Below are positions 16,269 through 23,843 of a stretch of 64,000 bases of DNA, piece after piece (within the stretch, counting starts at the first letter, position 1; each line of letters starts with the position of its first letter). The notes beneath the pieces are model-generated. The model was not told where the DNA came from, searched no databases, and was given only the letters and a program-made list of their open reading frames with translations. Both the position numbers and the translations under genes were made by a program. The DNA is from Oscillospiraceae bacterium (lineage in GTDB: Bacteria; Bacillota; Clostridia; Oscillospirales; Ruminococcaceae), in contig JAFWDH010000022.1 in NCBI GenBank assembly GCA_017513135.1, positions 124,001 to 188,000 on the forward strand, read 5' to 3'.

Positions 16269-17486
16269 TCATTCTGACAAACGGGCTTCTCTGAATCGGT
16301 AGTATTCACTGTAGAGACTTCTGAAGCCCAGTGCCTTGATATCTTCATATGTAACTTTATAGTTTCCCTTGTAGTGCCTTCCGGATCTGAGATACCGTAT
16401 GTTCTCAATAAGGTATCTGTCGATCTCGCGAAGATCGGTTGGATCAGTGATCACAGGGAAGAACCATCTGCTCCATGTAAAGCCGTTCTCACCGCTATCG
16501 TCATAGAACTTTCCGTTAAAGATGCGTATCATCTTTCCCGCCGTCTTTTCAAAGTCGACTTCCTTTCGTTTCCTCCATCTGTACAGTGAGCGGGCTTTGC
16601 GCCTGATCTTTGCCTTTATTTTCGACAGCGACACTACGGAAAGGCGTATCTGTCCGTTTTCATACCTGAACCCGAGAAATTCCCACGGCTCTCCGGGGGA
16701 ACCGGAAGACTCCTTCTCAGGGTTCACTTCAAGTCCTGCTCTCTGCAGAGTACTTTCGATGATTGCCTTTCCTCCGAGCATCATATCCTCTGTCGGTGCA
16801 AAAATGATGATGTCGTCGCTGTACCTGAAATACTCAATGCCCGTATCTCTGAATTTAGCGTCAAGTTCCTTTAGATATATGTCCGCAAAGAATGAAGAAA
16901 GCGGAACACCGGCCATTGCTCCGCGCTTTTCAGTAATGATCTCATCTCCCCGTCTGCACTCGTTCTGAAGGATCAGGCCTTTGAGAAAGGCCAGCAGCGC
17001 CGGGTCGTCATCCACTATACTGTCCAGAACAGATGCGAGCCGTTCAGGCGGTATGGCATTAAAATAGTCATGCACGTCAGTTTTGTAGAACCACATATCA
17101 CTTATGCCTTTGATTGAAACGATGTCCCTCACGGCATTTTTAGCGCTCAGGCTCCTTCTGAATGAGTAGCATCTCGGGTCTATCCGGCTGTCGTATCTGT
17201 AAAGCAGATATCCAATCAGCTTCAGCATCATGGTCATATCACGGTCAAAACAGTAGACGGTTCTCTTCTTTCCCGTGCCTTTTTTGTTGATTTCCTTCTT
17301 CTCAGGAACAGGAAACCTGCCACGGCAAAAAGACCGCAGCTCATCCGCAAGAGGGACGTATCTTTCTTCCTCAACGAAGATACTGATCTCCCTGATCTCG
17401 CGTTTTGACAGCAGTCCTCTGTCCGTCTTATCTTCTAAAAAGTACTTCCAGACCTCACGGTCGGAGATCTCATCCAGGATTCCCAT
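16269..17486 (-). CDS. Orphan reverse transcriptase
   Basis: 405 residues with the complete RT motif series: INKKGTGKKRTVY (about 67-78), the first catalytic aspartate in YKTDVHDYF (D137), AGVPLSSFFADIYL (about 192-205), catalytic FRYSDDIIIF (YSDD 222-225), AGLEVNPEKE, and WEFLGFRY (about 268-275). A basic thumb-like segment follows (KIRRKARSLYRWRKRK) and a ~95-residue C-terminal part. No maturase/endonuclease domain is present and there is no group II intron around it. The retron hallmarks NAxxH and VTG are not seen, so it is probably a stand-alone or defence-type (unknown-group) RT. The start ATG has no Shine-Dalgarno sequence and follows a U-rich tract and a structured leader (17507-17642). 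Confidence 0.9.
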   Translation of the reverse strand: MGILDEISDREVWKYFLEDKTDRGLLSKREIREISIFVEEERYVPLADELRSFCRGRFPVPEKKEINKKGTGKKRTVYCFDRDMTMMLKLIGYLLYRYDSRIDPRCYSFRRSLSAKNAVRDIVSIKGISDMWFYKTDVHDYFNAIPPERLASVLDSIVDDDPALLAFLKGLILQNECRRGDEIITEKRGAMAGVPLSSFFADIYLKELDAKFRDTGIEYFRYSDDIIIFAPTEDMMLGGKAIIESTLQRAGLEVNPEKESSGSPGEPWEFLGFRYENGQIRLSVVSLSKIKAKIRRKARSLYRWRKRKEVDFEKTAGKMIRIFNGKFYDDSGENGFTWSRWFFPVITDPTDLREIDRYLIENIRYLRSGRHYKGNYKVTYEDIKALGFRSLYSEYYRFREARLSE

Positions 17487-17506
17487 TCAAAAAAAGATAA
17501 AAAAAG

Positions 17507-17642
17507 AAAAAGAAAGAGAAAAAGCTTTGAAATAAGCTATGCTTATTTACCAGGACGAACATCCGCCGACTGCCTGCAAAGTCTCTGATGACGGATGCTT
17601 GACCCTCCGCAGGCGCAATTGATTGCATTTCTCTTTCTTTTT
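17507..17642 (-). ncRNA. Predicted structured RNA upstream of the reverse transcriptase
   Basis: Read on the minus strand, this 136-nt element is closed by a perfect 15-bp inverted repeat (17642-17628 against 17521-17507). Inside it are a small hairpin (17626-17615); a 10-bp stem with two G-U pairs (17599-17590 against 17567-17558) that continues, across a 6-nt bulge, into a 4-bp stem (17583-17580 against 17571-17568); and a perfect 8-bp A/U-rich hairpin (17548-17530). The apical loop (17579-17572) contains GCAGGC, complementary to GCCTGC at 17614-17609, allowing a pseudoknot. A long U-rich tract follows. Placement resembles retron or DRT non-coding RNAs. The structure was derived by hand; that it is a functional RNA is inference. 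Confidence 0.6.
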
Positions 17643-17659
17643 GTTGAATTTAAGGCTTA

Positions 17660-18139
17660 TCAAAGATATTCGTGAAGGCGCTGAGTCACATAAGACACTT
17701 TATTCTCGAAATGTTCGATGAAATTGATGAACTGTATTCCTCTTTCCTCCGCAAACGCCCTTGACAGCTTGTAGTCCTTGTGCGTGCACGTATTTCTTCC
17801 GATGATCATTATAAACAGTTTGATGCCGTCAGCCCCGGAAACCGCGAACGAATACGGCATCCCGCCTTCCGGACCTCCGACAGAGACCGGATCGACATTC
17901 TCTGCGAATGTATACTCCGGGAACTGATTTCCCAGAATATTCCTCAGCTTAAGACTTACCGGAACCGTGATCTGGCTGTTGGCATCAGAGCCGCTGCTCT
18001 TATGCTCTTCCTTTGCAGTTTCCGCAACTTCCTTCAGATCGACCCCCAGCGTTTCAGAAAGCGTGTCTGTGACTTTCTTCGCAAGATCGCCTGCAAGACT
18101 CTGCGCACCTTTCTTCAGAAGGTTATCGAGTATCCCCAT
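17660..18139 (-). CDS. Conserved-looking 159-residue protein of unknown function
   Basis: Starts MGILDNLLKKGAQSLAGDLA; the first ~45 residues look like an amphipathic helix, then a polar linker (KSSGSDANSQ). The C-terminal ~80 residues (PYSFAVSGADGIKLFIMIIG through FINFIEHFENKVSYVTQRL) form an alternating strand-helix pattern that resembles small restriction-endonuclease-fold-like domains of unknown role in Clostridia. I do not recognise catalytic residues with confidence. A GTG at 18148 overlaps the GAGGTGA site, so the ATG at 18139 is preferred. The gene sits 38 bases after asnA and 17 bases before the structured RNA leading into the RT gene. Confidence 0.6.
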   Translation of the reverse strand: MGILDNLLKKGAQSLAGDLAKKVTDTLSETLGVDLKEVAETAKEEHKSSGSDANSQITVPVSLKLRNILGNQFPEYTFAENVDPVSVGGPEGGMPYSFAVSGADGIKLFIMIIGRNTCTHKDYKLSRAFAEERGIQFINFIEHFENKVSYVTQRLHEYL

Positions 18140-18177
18140 TGCATTCACCTCATAGATATCGCACTGAAAACGTTTAC

Positions 18178-19188
18178 TTATAAGAGGAATATACCATTTT
18201 CTCCGCAGATTTTTCTAGTATCTTCATCCCATACACCGGCGTGCACTTCTCCTATATGCGCACACTGCATCAGCACAAGGCAGAGGCGGCTCTGCCCGAT
18301 TCCCCCTCCGATCGTGAGAGGCAGCTCTCCGGACAGCAGCATCCTGTGAAACGGAAGTCTTGCCCTGTCTTCACATCCGGATTCCTTAAGCTGTCGCATG
18401 AGCGCTTCTTCATCCACTCTGATACCCATTGATGACAGTTCAACTTCCCTGTTCAGGATACGGTCCCAGCAGATAATGTCTCCGTTTAGGTCCCAGTCAT
18501 CATAGTCCGGAGCACGGTTTCCGTGTCTGCGCCCGCTTCTGAGCCTGTTTCCGATGCCGGAGATGAAGGCCGTCGGATGATCTTTCACGAATCTGTATTC
18601 TCTTTCCTCTGCTGTCAGTTCAGGCCACAGATCCTCAAGTTCCTGACTCGATACGAATTCGACATTCCTGGATATACATGGAGTAAGCTGCGGAAAGACT
18701 GAAGCCAGTTCCTCTTCCGTGTCAGCTATGGCAGTAACGATCCGCGAGACCGTATCGTAAAGGAAGCTCAGATTCCTGTCCTCCCTGCGGATGATCTTCT
18801 CCCAGTCCCACTGATCCACATAAACGGAGTGAAGATTATCCAATACCGGTTCATCGCGTCGCACGGCGTTCATGTCTGTATAGAGGCCGGTCCCGACTTC
18901 GAAGCCGTACTGTTTAAGCGCCAGGCGCTTCCATTTTGCCAGGGACTGGACTATCTGGCAGCTGATGCCTCCTGCTGAAGGCACATCGAAAGATACGGGT
19001 CTCTCCGTGCCGCTCAGGTTATCATTCAGTCCGCTGTCCTCAGTAACGAACAGCGGAGCGGATACGCGTTTCAGATCGAGCTGATATGCCAGATTCTTCT
19101 GAAACAGTTCCTTTATGGAAACGATTGCCTGCTGCGTCTCGTACACTGACAGCTTTGACCTGTAGCCTTCAGGAATAATAGTAGACAT
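18178..19188 (-). CDS. asnA: Aspartate-ammonia ligase (asparagine synthetase A)
   Basis: 336 residues, the usual AsnA length. It makes asparagine from aspartate and ammonia with ATP to AMP, using a class II aminoacyl-tRNA-synthetase-like fold. Matching segments are RVSAPLFV, LNDNLSGTERPVSF, KWKRLALKQYGF, GLYTDMNAVRRDE, SVYVDQWDWEKII and the C-terminal LTIGGGIGQSRLC, which corresponds to motif 3. A GTG at 19203 is possible, but the ATG at 19188 starts the conserved MSTIIPEGYR. Ammonia-dependent asparagine synthesis fits an ammonia-rich, amino-acid-fermenting life. It is likely co-transcribed with the following 159-residue protein. Confidence 0.95.
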   Translation of the reverse strand: MSTIIPEGYRSKLSVYETQQAIVSIKELFQKNLAYQLDLKRVSAPLFVTEDSGLNDNLSGTERPVSFDVPSAGGISCQIVQSLAKWKRLALKQYGFEVGTGLYTDMNAVRRDEPVLDNLHSVYVDQWDWEKIIRREDRNLSFLYDTVSRIVTAIADTEEELASVFPQLTPCISRNVEFVSSQELEDLWPELTAEEREYRFVKDHPTAFISGIGNRLRSGRRHGNRAPDYDDWDLNGDIICWDRILNREVELSSMGIRVDEEALMRQLKESGCEDRARLPFHRMLLSGELPLTIGGGIGQSRLCLVLMQCAHIGEVHAGVWDEDTRKICGENGIFLL

Positions 19189-19239
19189 GTTTAAGACGAC
19201 CACCTCATAAAACGATACTGCTCATTTTAACAGATTGAT

Positions 19240-19268
19240 ACGCCGGATACTAGTTCAGTATCCGGCGT
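19240..19268 (-). terminator. Hairpin downstream of the TetR-like gene
   Basis: Perfect 12-bp stem (19240-19251 against 19257-19268) with loop AGTTC, 45 bases after the stop codon. The trailing T-run is weak, so this could also be an operator for asnA; terminator is the simpler reading. Confidence 0.55.
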
Positions 19269-19313
19269 TGATCGCTATATTAATATCCGAAACAGTGATC
19301 CCGAATCGATACT

Positions 19314-20774
19314 TCATTTGTGCGTATTGATCCTGACAAGGTTCTTCTCAGAGTCGCCCATCACTAAAATGATGTCTCTGTTATCCTCAGAGACTGAGGC
19401 GATCTCTATAATGCAGTGCGTGCTTTTCCCGTTGATCACCGCATCAAACGTCAGGAACTGTATCTTGTCAGCTGATGATGCCAGATTCTCTACGGCTTTA
19501 CGGATAGAATCACGAAGGTCATCTCTGTCTTTCTCCGGACAGACCCCGGCAGTCAGACTGTCGGTAAAACTTCTCACGCTCATATTCTCTCTGATCTTGT
19601 CAGACAGCAGATCGAACTCTCCCTGCATTTTGTATATATGCGTGACGTCCTCTTTCATATCGAAGAACACCACCAGATCATACATATCAGCGACCTTGGC
19701 AAAAAAGGCGCTCATCCTCCGTTCTGCGGCGACTACTGCGCTTCTGATCTCGTCCTGAAGAACGCGGTCAGTGTCTTTGATCGTAAGTGTCATCCAGTGT
19801 CCGTCGGTATCGATCTGATTAAATACGACAGTCGCCTGATAAAAAGGTCTCTGAGGATAGATAGTCCTGAATGATATTGTCAGACTTTTGCCCGGCTTAA
19901 ACAATCTCAGCAGCCGTTCCACTTTGAAGAACTCTATGAAAGAATCTCTGTAATCAGGATGCACGACCTCTTTAGCGAAGCGAAGGGTATACTCATCAAT
20001 TGATCCCTCTTTCTTCGGTGAATCCAGTTCAAGGAAAAGTCCGCTCTTTCTCCCCACAAATGAAAGATTGTTCTCCAGATTGACCATTACGATCACTTCA
20101 TATTCGGATGCGATCTGACCGACAAGTTCATCCAGAAGTCTGGCCTTCATTCTGTCCATATCGGTATTCTTCCTGCGCTCTCTGGGTCTGACCAGAGTCA
20201 GATATGCCTCAGAGTCGGGCAGCGTCAACGAAGCGTCATTGAACACCTTAGTCGCTTCAAAAGACGCGATAAGGAAGGATCTGATCAGTTCAAAAGGATC
20301 CCCGCGTGTTATCCTCCCCGCATCCATCTCTTCGAGCATCTTGCTGCATACCGAAGTCTTTTCAAACAGTTCCCGGATCTGGTCAAAAGAGTTGACGGGA
20401 GAATCCCTGCTGACAAGGAGGTCATAGATGAAACGGAACTCTCTTGTTTTTTTCGTTGCTCCGCTCTTTATACTCTTCACTATATAACGGAGCATGTGAT
20501 TGAGCGATCCTGATTCTCTTTCCATCTTTTCAAGATATGTCGATATCAGATCTACGAACACGCTGTTATAAAGGTTCTCTTTTCCGGAAAACCTCTGCGT
20601 TATCATTCCGTTGGAGACTCCGGCTTCTTTGGCGATGTTCCCCAGGAGCGCCCTTGCATATCCTTTCTCTGAAAACTCAGTCAACGCACTGTCCAGTATC
20701 TTTCTGTTGCTCGCAAGTCTCTGCGCCGCTTTCTTGTTCATTGTCTCACGCTCCGTTTCAGAATCAAACGTCAA
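19314..20774 (-). CDS. TetR-family regulator with long sensor-like C-terminal extension
   Basis: 486 residues, more than twice the normal TetR length. Residues about 20-70 (ILDSALTEFSEKGYA, IAKEAGVSNGMITQRFSGKENLY) are a clear TetR DNA-binding domain, followed by a ligand-domain-sized helical region to about 200. The remaining ~280 residues look like two tandem PAS-like modules (one from YEVIVMVNLENNLSFVG, one from YDLVVFFDMKEDVTHIY), of the type often found before diguanylate cyclase domains, but no GGDEF follows. The start is TTG at 20774 with an excellent GGGAGGTGA site nine bases away; an ATG at 20741 with GGAG is an alternative. A single-domain signal receiver controlling DNA binding is inferred. 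Confidence 0.75.
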   Translation of the reverse strand: MTFDSETERETMNKKAAQRLASNRKILDSALTEFSEKGYARALLGNIAKEAGVSNGMITQRFSGKENLYNSVFVDLISTYLEKMERESGSLNHMLRYIVKSIKSGATKKTREFRFIYDLLVSRDSPVNSFDQIRELFEKTSVCSKMLEEMDAGRITRGDPFELIRSFLIASFEATKVFNDASLTLPDSEAYLTLVRPRERRKNTDMDRMKARLLDELVGQIASEYEVIVMVNLENNLSFVGRKSGLFLELDSPKKEGSIDEYTLRFAKEVVHPDYRDSFIEFFKVERLLRLFKPGKSLTISFRTIYPQRPFYQATVVFNQIDTDGHWMTLTIKDTDRVLQDEIRSAVVAAERRMSAFFAKVADMYDLVVFFDMKEDVTHIYKMQGEFDLLSDKIRENMSVRSFTDSLTAGVCPEKDRDDLRDSIRKAVENLASSADKIQFLTFDAVINGKSTHCIIEIASVSEDNRDIILVMGDSEKNLVRINTHK

Positions 20775-20873
20775 ACAGCATCACCTCCCGGTGAATGCAA
20801 CCAGACTAAAACAAATTTTAGCATATTTTGCTCGCAAATGACATAATAGACAGAATTTTTATATTAGTTATTT

Positions 20874-20890
20874 TAGTATCACAAACACTA
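20874..20890. promoter_or_regulatory. Imperfect palindrome upstream of the TetR-like gene
   Basis: TAGTATCACAAACACTA has matching TAGT/ACTA ends and partial inner symmetry. It lies in an AT-rich region about 100 bases upstream of the regulator start, where TetR proteins commonly bind for autoregulation. Low confidence. Confidence 0.25.
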
Positions 20891-20954
20891 TTATTAGTTG
20901 CATATTTATATACAATTCATTAGTTTGCCTTTTTTCCCGGTTATCCGACCTATG

Positions 20955-20993
20955 CGGAAAAAACAAAAAAAGACAGGCTCAATGCCTGTCTTT
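20955..20993 (-). terminator. Terminator of the GntR gene
   Basis: 10-bp stem (20969-20978 against 20984-20993), 5-base loop, followed on the minus strand by a T-rich tract of about 14 bases. Confidence 0.9.
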
Positions 20994-21006
20994 ACTGTAA
21001 TAAACC

Positions 21007-21639
21007 TTATCGCCTCATGAGCATTCCGGCAGCCTCGTATTCCGTCTCCTCCGCATGTGACAGATGTATCAGCATCTGTTTCTCAGCTTTGTCGGGATTC
21101 CTCTCGAGGATGGCATCTATGATCGCGATATGTTCAGTATTGCTTCTTTCAAATACCCACGGCAGAGACGATCCGGCAAGCATAAGACGGAAATTGTTGT
21201 TGAACACCTTCTCCATCATATTGATAATGTAATAATTCTCGGTGCAGGAGATAATGAATTTGTGAAGATCCTGATCCTGATTTATCGACGTGATAACGCT
21301 CATAGGCTGGCTGAATGCTTCCCTCATCGCAACAAGCGTCTCTTCATCCGCTTTGACAGCAGCTGCTCTGGCGGCATAGGGTTCTACGATCCTTCTGGTG
21401 CTGATGATGTCACCTATCAGTCCGGGTGAGATCCCAAGGACCATGACTCCGTGCCTGGGAATGATCTGGACCAGTTCCTCCTGTTCTAGCAGCGATATGG
21501 CATCCCTTACGGGAGTCCTGCTGATACACAGTTCGTCCGCTATGCTTCCGACGTCCAGAAACGAAAGCGGCTCATACTCGCAGATAAGTATTTTCTTCTT
21601 GATGAAATCGTAAGCTTTATCTTTTAATGATTCTGACAT
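21007..21639 (-). CDS. GntR-family transcription regulator, FCD type
   Basis: 210 residues, the normal length for FadR-C-domain GntR regulators. Residues about 5-70 form the winged helix (DKAYDFIKKKILICEYEP, IADELCISRTPVRDAISLLEQEELV, IIPRHGVMV). The C-terminal all-helical FCD domain contains the expected acidic and histidine positions (STRRIVEPYAARAAA, DLHKFI, HIAIIDAI, HLSHAEE) for a metal and small carboxylate effector. The open frame extends 38 codons upstream, but MSESLKDKAYDF is the natural start. Its likely targets are not evident; the next gene downstream of its terminator is the TetR-like regulator. Confidence 0.85.
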   Translation of the reverse strand: MSESLKDKAYDFIKKKILICEYEPLSFLDVGSIADELCISRTPVRDAISLLEQEELVQIIPRHGVMVLGISPGLIGDIISTRRIVEPYAARAAAVKADEETLVAMREAFSQPMSVITSINQDQDLHKFIISCTENYYIINMMEKVFNNNFRLMLAGSSLPWVFERSNTEHIAIIDAILERNPDKAEKQMLIHLSHAEETEYEAAGMLMRR

Positions 21640-21809
21640 CTTAGGGTAAAACGGTGAAAACCTTATGATCCTTTTTTTATTGCGTTTTATTATAGCATTG
21701 TTACCGACGCTGTGACTATGATTAGAATGTATGAAATGAGGACCCTTTTGCATAATTTATGACTGCAATTTGCCAAATACCGTTTTACAGTTCTTGCTGT
21801 ACATAAGCA

Positions 21810-21847
21810 AAAACGCCATGAGAAACCAAGGTCCCTCATGGCGTTTT
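21810..21847 (-). terminator. Terminator of the MFS/flavin reductase/S9 peptidase unit
   Basis: Perfect 13-bp stem (21810-21822 against 21835-21847), 12-base loop, ending in a short T-run on the minus strand. Confidence 0.75.
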
Positions 21848-21914
21848 CCTGTGATCAAACGCTTCTCCCGGTTATGCTCACGAAGTTCTGCGTCTCAGTC
21901 AATGTCAGCAGATA

Positions 21915-23843
21915 TCACTTCAGATGTTTGTCCATCCAGGCAGTGATCTCCTGAAGCCTTCTGAGCCTGTGTGCGGGCTTTCCGCTTCTGGAGAGTTCAT
22001 GATTTTCGCCCTTGAAGCCGCAAAGCCTGGTCTCAACCCCGTTGATCTTCAGCGCAGTATAAAGCTGAAGAGCTTCAGGGAACGGACAGCGGTAGTCGTT
22101 TGTGGAATGAATGAACAGTGTCGGGGTCTTCGCCTTATCCCAGAACTTGATCGGCGATCTGTCCCAGAACAGCTTCATCGCCTTATCGTCAAGCGGTATG
22201 CCGTTCTCATAGGTGGTGTCAAAAGCGTAGTCGGAATAGAAGAAATCAGCATACCTGTTGGAGATGGATCTCTGAGACGCTGCGCATTTGAACCTGTCGG
22301 TATGGACGATGATCCAGTTAGTCATATATCCACCGTAGGAACCGCCAGTTACTCCGACTCTCTCAGGATCGATCTGAGGATACAGTTCCAGAGCCTTGTC
22401 GACAAACTTCATGATATCGTCGTAGTCCGTTGCGCCGTAATGATCGACATAATCGGCAAAGGCATCCCCGTAACTGTCAGAGCAGTGGGGATTGCAGAAG
22501 ATAACGAAATAACCCTCCGAAGCCCACAGCTGCATCTCATGGAAGAATACTTCGCCGTATGCTGATTTCGGACCTCCGTGGATATCCAGAATGCACGGGT
22601 ATTTTTTGTCAGGGTCAAAGCCGTACGGTTTGAGCGCCCATCCTTCCACCTCATCCACATTGAATATGGTGAATCTCTCGGGATCTGCCACGTATCTGTC
22701 TTCAAGTATCGCCTCATTGAGCGTCGTCAGCTGGACGACATCTTCACCCTCAACTCTGTACACTTCCTGCAGCTTCATATCCTTCATCCCTATGATGAAG
22801 AGATCATCCCCGACAAAAGTGAGATCATCGATGCATCCCCTGAACGTGCAGACACACTCGAAATCCGTTCCGTCGAACTTTACCAGAAGAGTCCTTGCTT
22901 TCTCTGTCGTGAGGAAGTACATGTCATCGCCGTGCTTTACGGATGACTTGGTTGCTCCGTATTTACAGTCAGATCCCACGGAGTTGTGGAACATCCACTC
23001 TGATCTCTTGACAATATCCAGAGTTCCGTCTTTGAACTCATATATATTGGAGCCGTCGATCAGCGCTTCGACTGAAGCCATAACGAAGAGCCTGTTTCTG
23101 AGGAAGAATATCCTCTTGAAATAGTACTCACGGTCATTTTTATACAGTTGAGTCAGACGGTCTTCTTCTGCATCGTAGCAGTAGAGATCTGAATATATGC
23201 CCTTGAAACTGTCAAAGTCATTGCCAAGGAAATACACCCTGCTTCCGTCCACAGCGACGGACTCGACATCCATTGTAGCCGGGACGATCCTTCTGGGTTC
23301 AAGTGTCTCCTTATCCAGCAGGAAAAGATTGTTCCTGTTGCCGTTGATGAAGCCCGCTCCGTTATAAAAGAACGGATACTCGTCAAGAACGATATAGTCC
23401 TCGTTGTCCCTGAGGCTCTGTGCATAGGCATCCCTCTTCTCCTCGCTTAAGGAGAAGTAATCAGGACACTGCATGTTAATGGTCGCCTCTGCGACATAGT
23501 ACCTGTCATTGAAATCAGATATCCTTCCGAGAGAAAGCGGGAGAATGCCCTTTTCCGTCACGGATTCGTCTGTACCCAGGACCGATACCTTGGTCTTGAG
23601 CCCGTCGGCTTCGCTCTCCTTAAGGAAGACCACATCCTTCAGGACATCGATGCTTATCCTCTTCCTGTAATCGAGAACAGTCCTGTCGGAACTTCCGTCT
23701 GCAGAAAGAAGGTGCAGTTTCTGTCTGTAGTCGTTGTTTTCCATGTCGGCGACTGTTTCAAGAAACAGCAGTCCGGACGATGTACCCTCAAGTTTGGACA
23801 GGAATCTGACTTTGGTAATGAGATCGAGTTCTACTTTTTTCAT
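21915..23843 (-). CDS. S9-family serine peptidase (acylaminoacyl/dipeptidyl peptidase type)
   Basis: 642 residues: an N-terminal beta-propeller-like region (about 1-380) and a C-terminal alpha/beta hydrolase. The triad is visible as GVTGGSYGGYMTNW (Ser), HSTNDYRCPFPE (Asp) and KGENHELSRSGKP (His). There is no signal peptide, so it acts in the cytoplasm on short peptides, probably downstream of peptide uptake. The ATG at 23843 overlaps the stop of the upstream flavin reductase frame (ATGA), so translation is coupled to a gene that is now frameshifted. It has a paralogue at 41964-43952 with the same architecture. Confidence 0.9.
   Translation of the reverse strand: MKKVELDLITKVRFLSKLEGTSSGLLFLETVADMENNDYRQKLHLLSADGSSDRTVLDYRKRISIDVLKDVVFLKESEADGLKTKVSVLGTDESVTEKGILPLSLGRISDFNDRYYVAEATINMQCPDYFSLSEEKRDAYAQSLRDNEDYIVLDEYPFFYNGAGFINGNRNNLFLLDKETLEPRRIVPATMDVESVAVDGSRVYFLGNDFDSFKGIYSDLYCYDAEEDRLTQLYKNDREYYFKRIFFLRNRLFVMASVEALIDGSNIYEFKDGTLDIVKRSEWMFHNSVGSDCKYGATKSSVKHGDDMYFLTTEKARTLLVKFDGTDFECVCTFRGCIDDLTFVGDDLFIIGMKDMKLQEVYRVEGEDVVQLTTLNEAILEDRYVADPERFTIFNVDEVEGWALKPYGFDPDKKYPCILDIHGGPKSAYGEVFFHEMQLWASEGYFVIFCNPHCSDSYGDAFADYVDHYGATDYDDIMKFVDKALELYPQIDPERVGVTGGSYGGYMTNWIIVHTDRFKCAASQRSISNRYADFFYSDYAFDTTYENGIPLDDKAMKLFWDRSPIKFWDKAKTPTLFIHSTNDYRCPFPEALQLYTALKINGVETRLCGFKGENHELSRSGKPAHRLRRLQEITAWMDKHLK

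Noticed and set aside
17470-17628. A 52-codon minus-strand ORF running through the structured RNA and overlapping the RT start
   Set aside because: It has no good ribosome site, its second half is a phenylalanine run imposed by the U-rich tract, and it overlaps the RT start. The RNA structure explains the region better, although a leader peptide cannot be excluded.
16269-17660. Calling the locus a retron
   Set aside because: Flanking inverted repeats and an upstream RNA fit, but retron RT motifs NAxxH and VTG are not seen and no branching-guanosine context could be identified with confidence.
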